Shown here in pieces: positions 7,266 through 9,102 of a DNA stretch of 9,102 nucleotides (positions are counted from its first letter, which is position 1; each line of letters begins with the position of its first letter). Position numbers and translations under genes: made by a program. The notes under the pieces were generated by a model that did no database searches, was not told where the DNA came from, and worked only from the letters and a program-made list of their open reading frames with translations. This DNA comes from Caldisericia bacterium (GTDB taxonomy: Bacteria > Caldisericota > Caldisericia > UBA6126 > JAGPKI01). Where the stretch lies: NCBI GenBank assembly GCA_018054005.1, contig JAGPKI010000017.1, positions 9,167 through 18,268 on the forward strand. The letters run 5' to 3'.

Positions 7266-8080
7266 ATAGATTGATTGTCAGAAATTAGTAGTTCCTCCCT
7301 ATTAAGTTCAACTGTTATGGAATCATCAAATTCAATTGTAATAGTATTTTTAATAATATTATTTGCTTTAACTGTGCCTGTTTTCCCATTGACAGATACT
7401 TTAGTTCCTTCTTTTGGAAAATTTTCTGCCATTTCAATATATTGAGTGTGTTCATAAGTAAGGCAACACATTAGCTTTCCGCAAGGTCCTGTTATTTTTG
7501 ATGGATTAATTTCAAGACCTTGATCTTTTACACTTCTAATACTAACTGAATCAGGAAATTTCCCAATCAGGCGACAACAAATTTCTCTTCCGCATACACC
7601 TAAACCTCCTAAAATAAACGCCTTTTCTCTTGAGTTGATCTGCCAAAGCTCTAATTTACTACGACCTTTTAACATATTATTTACGTCTTTAACTAATTCT
7701 CTAAAATCGATTCTTGTATTTGCCATAAAATAGACTGTAACTTTCGACATATCGAGAGAGCATTCTGATTTAAGAAAATCCATATCTAATTTATAGTTTT
7801 TTGCTCTCTCCTTACAAAATTCGAGTACTTCTTTTTCGTAATCTGCAATATTACTTAAATCATCTAAAGAATGCATTGATGATGTGTCTATGATAATTGG
7901 TAGAGATGTATTTTTTTCTATAAGAGGTTGTAATGAAATTACCATTCCATATTTTTTTTCATCATGATCTTGGAAGATAACTTTGTCTCCTATATTTATT
8001 TTTTTGTTGTTTGAACTACAATTTACAAGTTCTACTTTTGCCCTTACTTTTACTAAAAACATATCATTTTTATTTTCCAT
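7262..8080 (-). CDS. ricT: PSP1-domain protein, RicT/YaaT-like
   Basis: A cytoplasmic protein of 272 residues, nearly the size of Bacillus RicT (YaaT) and collinear with it. The conserved core holds YFMANTRIDFRELVKD (117-132), LGGLGVCGREICC (157-169), NPSKITGPCGKLMCCL (192-207) and a C-terminal small beta-barrel-like region (~223-265). Cysteines 163, 168, 169, 200, 205 and 206 are all kept; in Bacillus such cysteines help bind an Fe-S cluster in the RicA-RicF-RicT (Y) complex, which acts with RNase Y in mRNA maturation and in developmental phosphorelays. No ricA or ricF is seen nearby, nor the common holB/yabA neighbours, so the exact role here is open. The ATG at 8080 has a good GGAG Shine-Dalgarno. 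It is the first gene of the five-gene run and overlaps the next by 4 nt (ATGA). Confidence 0.93.
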   Translation of the reverse strand: MENKNDMFLVKVRAKVELVNCSSNNKKINIGDKVIFQDHDEKKYGMVISLQPLIEKNTSLPIIIDTSSMHSLDDLSNIADYEKEVLEFCKERAKNYKLDMDFLKSECSLDMSKVTVYFMANTRIDFRELVKDVNNMLKGRSKLELWQINSREKAFILGGLGVCGREICCRLIGKFPDSVSIRSVKDQGLEINPSKITGPCGKLMCCLTYEHTQYIEMAENFPKEGTKVSVNGKTGTVKANNIIKNTITIEFDDSITVELNREELLISDNQSI

Positions 8081-8086
8081 TATTTT

Positions 8087-8090
8087 CTCC
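8087..8090 (-). promoter_or_regulatory. Shine-Dalgarno of the PSP1 gene
   Basis: GGAG sits 6 nt upstream of the ATG at 8080. It is the only convincing ribosome-binding site in the five-gene run; the next four starts overlap or abut the preceding stop and lack one, so this site probably loads ribosomes for the operon. Confidence 0.8.
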
Positions 8091-8158
8091 GCAAAATTAA
8101 AATATTCATTAATAGTTTAAATGAAAATAGTAATTTTATAAATTTTTAATATTTAATT

Positions 8159-8187
8159 TTTATCTGATTTTTATGATATTTTGTTAA
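8159..8187 (-). promoter_or_regulatory. Candidate promoter for the five-gene operon
   Basis: TTAACA (8187-8182) and GATAAA (8164-8159) are 17 nt apart, in the 111-bp gap between the zinc-ribbon gene and the PSP1 gene. The -35 box matches 5 of 6 and the -10 box 4 of 6. The gap holds no terminator, so the operon may also be read from the promoter upstream of the zinc-ribbon gene. Confidence 0.3.
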
Positions 8188-8191
8188 ATGC

Positions 8192-8416
8192 TTATTTATG
8201 TTTATTTGATTTTTTAGTACTTTTTTTCTTATTACTGCTCTTAGAAAATGAAGTCTTTTTTATCAGTTTCACATTTTTATTAGGTTTTAGTTTTGATTCA
8301 TCATATGAATTATCACAAATATCACAATAATACTTTTCTATATCTTTTTCATCTTCCACTATCTTAACTTTCAATAATTGATTACCACATTTAGGACAAG
8401 TATAAGATTTTTCCAT
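8192..8416 (-). CDS. Small zinc-ribbon protein with lysine/serine-rich tail
   Basis: A 74-residue protein starting MEKSYTC. Cys7 and Cys10 (CPKC) and Cys31 and Cys34 (CDIC) form a four-cysteine zinc ribbon with a 20-residue insert. From about residue 43 the tail is rich in Lys and Ser (KKTSFSKSSNKKKSTKKSNK), strongly basic and probably disordered, which suits nucleic-acid or ribosome contact. An in-frame GTG at 8425 would add three residues, but it lies inside the Shine-Dalgarno (AGAGGTG) that is correctly placed for the ATG at 8416, so the ATG is preferred. It lies 111 bp upstream of the five-gene operon and may be co-transcribed. The family is not recognised beyond the zinc-ribbon type; the function is unknown. 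Confidence 0.75.
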   Translation of the reverse strand: MEKSYTCPKCGNQLLKVKIVEDEKDIEKYYCDICDNSYDESKLKPNKNVKLIKKTSFSKSSNKKKSTKKSNKHK

Positions 8417-8422
8417 ATTTTT

Positions 8423-8429
8423 CACCTCT
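8423..8429 (-). promoter_or_regulatory. Shine-Dalgarno fixing the zinc-ribbon start
   Basis: AGAGGTG is 6 nt upstream of the ATG at 8416 and complements the 16S 3' end well. It contains the GTG at 8425, which rules against that codon as the start. Confidence 0.75.
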
Positions 8430-8440
8430 TAATATAATAG

Positions 8441-8458
8441 GTTTAATATATCTTAAAC
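8441..8458. repeat. Small palindrome in the zinc-ribbon leader
   Basis: GTTTAA (8441-8446) and TTAAAC (8453-8458) form 6-bp arms around a 6-nt centre, just upstream of the Shine-Dalgarno. It could be an operator or a chance AT-rich match. Confidence 0.25.
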
Positions 8459-8496
8459 ATTTTCTAACAGGAAAGAAGCCTAAAATAATTTGAGTA

Positions 8497-8524
8497 ATTA
8501 TATTATAAGGGATGGAATTTTCAA
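8497..8524 (-). promoter_or_regulatory. Candidate sigma70-type promoter for the zinc-ribbon gene
   Basis: TTGAAA (8524-8519) and TATAAT (8502-8497) are 16 nt apart, the best promoter match in the window. A second overlapping TATAAT is 5 nt upstream. The predicted transcript would begin near 8490, leaving a leader of about 75 nt before the ATG at 8416. It may serve the downstream operon too. Confidence 0.5.
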
Positions 8525-8619
8525 CTTTTGTTTTAAATTAAAATTTGAGTTTTTGCAAACTTAATTATTTATTAAAGATATATATGTTTATTAAGTACGA
8601 AAACATATTTAAATTTTTT

Positions 8620-8779
8620 TATTTCTCCGAAAATAATAACCCCAAAATTATAAAATTATATTTAATAAAGAGGTTGAATTTATATTGTTTAATTATATAA
8701 GAGGCACACAAAGTGATTATAGACAATATTTTCATGTTTGTGTTGTGTCAGGAATGCCATGAAATGTTAAAATATAAAA
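8620..8779 (+). repeat. Right copy of ~160-bp inverted repeat
   Basis: Matches the reverse complement of 487-647 over its length, most closely in 8620-8708. It contains the promoter-like TTGAAT-N16-TATAAG (8674-8701) and a hairpin with arms ACACAAA (8706-8712) and TTTGTGT (8737-8743). Its outer end lies 4 nt from the terminator stem of the Cys-rich gene. It has no coding capacity of note. In its own orientation it points rightward, toward the 3' end of that gene. Confidence 0.85.
8674..8701 (+). promoter_or_regulatory. Promoter-like motif inside right repeat
   Basis: TTGAAT and TATAAG with a 16-nt spacer, conserved with the left copy. Here it faces no plus-strand gene; transcription would run into the terminator hairpin and antisense to the Cys-rich gene. 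It could make a short RNA from the repeat itself. Confidence 0.3.
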
Positions 8780-8824
8780 TAAAGCCTCCTCTTAACAAAG
8801 CAAGAACCAAAGCTAAGAGGAGGC
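8769..8824 (-). terminator. Rho-independent terminator of the Cys-rich gene
   Basis: On the minus strand a perfect 11-bp stem, GCCTCCTCTTA (8824-8814) with TAAGAGGAGGC (8794-8784), encloses a 19-nt loop. The T-rich tail TTTATTTTATATTTT follows. It starts 27 nt after the TAG stop of the Cys-rich gene, so placement and direction both fit. Confidence 0.85.
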
Positions 8825-8851
8825 GAATATTTATTTGAGCCGAGGTAATTA

Positions 8852-9102
8852 CTAAAGGGCTACATTCAATAATTTCGAAATGTAAGAGTGAATTCTTTTA
8901 AAAAACAGAACAATTTCGCCTATTCCTTTGCTTTCGCATTCACACTTAAATTCAACCTTTGCATAATCTGGGCAGCATGGCACTTTTACTTCTTGAGATT
9001 CAGGATAAAACTTACAATTCTCATTCTTGGGTACTACCTTGTATGTTGCAGGACAAGGAAGTTTACAATCTGTATCAAATACACCATTTGCATTAGGTGA
9101 AC
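8852..9102 (-). CDS. Unrecognised Cys-rich protein, C-terminal end (runs off the right edge)
   Basis: An open frame enters at the window edge and ends at TAG (8854-8852), giving 82 visible residues. Seven cysteines lie within 44 residues: Cys12, 16, 29, 42, 43, 53 and 55 of the visible part, in DCKLPC, NENCKF, PCCPDY and KCECES. The last ~25 residues (from KGIGEIVLFF) have no cysteines and are hydrophobic and basic. Reality of the gene is supported by the well-placed terminator downstream on the same strand and by the patterned cysteines; the opposite-strand frame at 8888-9100 is its shadow. The cysteine spacing suggests a disulfide-rich secreted or metal-binding domain, but the N-terminus is not visible and no family is recognised. 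Confidence 0.7.
   Translation of the reverse strand, partial: SPNANGVFDTDCKLPCPATYKVVPKNENCKFYPESQEVKVPCCPDYAKVEFKCECESKGIGEIVLFFKRIHSYISKLLNVAL

Larger units (their letters stand above)
8426..8851. other. Gene-free region between Cys-rich gene and zinc-ribbon gene
   Basis: No coding region is supported. It holds, from right to left, the terminator hairpin of the Cys-rich gene, the right ~160-bp repeat copy (8620-8779), a featureless very AT-rich stretch (8525-8619), and a good minus-strand promoter candidate (8497-8524) with its leader. Within that leader lies a small palindrome. Confidence 0.7.

Noticed and set aside
8417..8425. GTG start for the zinc-ribbon gene
   Set aside because: The GTG is part of the AGAGGTG Shine-Dalgarno that serves the ATG at 8416.
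8674..8700. Tiny 8-codon TTG frame after AGAGG in both repeat copies
   Set aside because: Too short and non-ATG, and it overlaps the more plausible promoter-like motif.
8814..8840. Shine-Dalgarno-like AAGAGGAGG on the plus strand
   Set aside because: It is one arm of the terminator stem, and the only following start-like codon (TTG) opens a frame of a few codons.
8888..9100. 70-codon plus-strand open frame at the right edge
   Set aside because: The minus-strand frame here has patterned cysteines and a correctly placed terminator; the plus-strand frame has neither.
1..9102. tRNA, rRNA, CRISPR array, transposase or integrase
   Set aside because: None seen on either strand: no regularly spaced direct repeats, no cloverleaf sequences and no recombinase motifs.

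Overview
The window is AT-rich bacterial DNA in which all eight supported genes lie on the minus strand. The PSP1-domain protein, the copper-amine-oxidase-type stalk domain, bacterial-type NadA and the very AT-rich codon use suggest an anaerobic, Firmicutes-like or deep-branching (Caldisericota/Dictyoglomi-type) bacterium. That placement is an inference; nothing in the window fixes the phylum.

Layout from right to left, the direction of transcription. At the right edge (9102-8852) is the C-terminus of an unrecognised Cys-rich protein, followed by a strong intrinsic terminator (stem 8824-8784). A gene-free stretch (8851-8417) then holds one copy of a ~160-bp repeat and a good candidate promoter. 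Next is a 74-aa zinc-ribbon protein (8416-8192). A tightly packed five-gene run follows: PSP1/RicT-like protein (8080-7262), membrane VWA-FHA protein (7265-6006), exported beta-propeller with a copper-amine-oxidase-like C-terminal domain (6016-4331), inositol-monophosphatase-family phosphatase (4334-3528) and an exported heparinase II/III-type polysaccharide lyase (3522-772). Junctions are 4-nt overlap, 11-nt overlap, 4-nt overlap and a 5-nt gap. Only the first gene has a clear Shine-Dalgarno, so the run looks like one translationally coupled operon. After it comes a 490-bp gene-free region with the second, inverted copy of the repeat between two palindromes, then the N-terminal third of quinolinate synthase NadA (281-1).

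Together, three of the five operon proteins have export signals: a transmembrane protein with an outer VWA-like and an inner FHA domain, a secreted propeller/stalk protein and a large secreted lyase. The phosphatase and the RicT-like protein are cytoplasmic. The set suggests an envelope or extracellular-polysaccharide function with a cytoplasmic phospho-signalling link, but no named system is recognised.

The least expected structure is the pair of ~160-bp inverted repeats (487-647 and 8620-8779) bracketing the six central genes. Each carries a conserved promoter-like motif and a small hairpin whose two arms differ between copies in a compensating way. No tRNA, rRNA, CRISPR array or transposase was seen.
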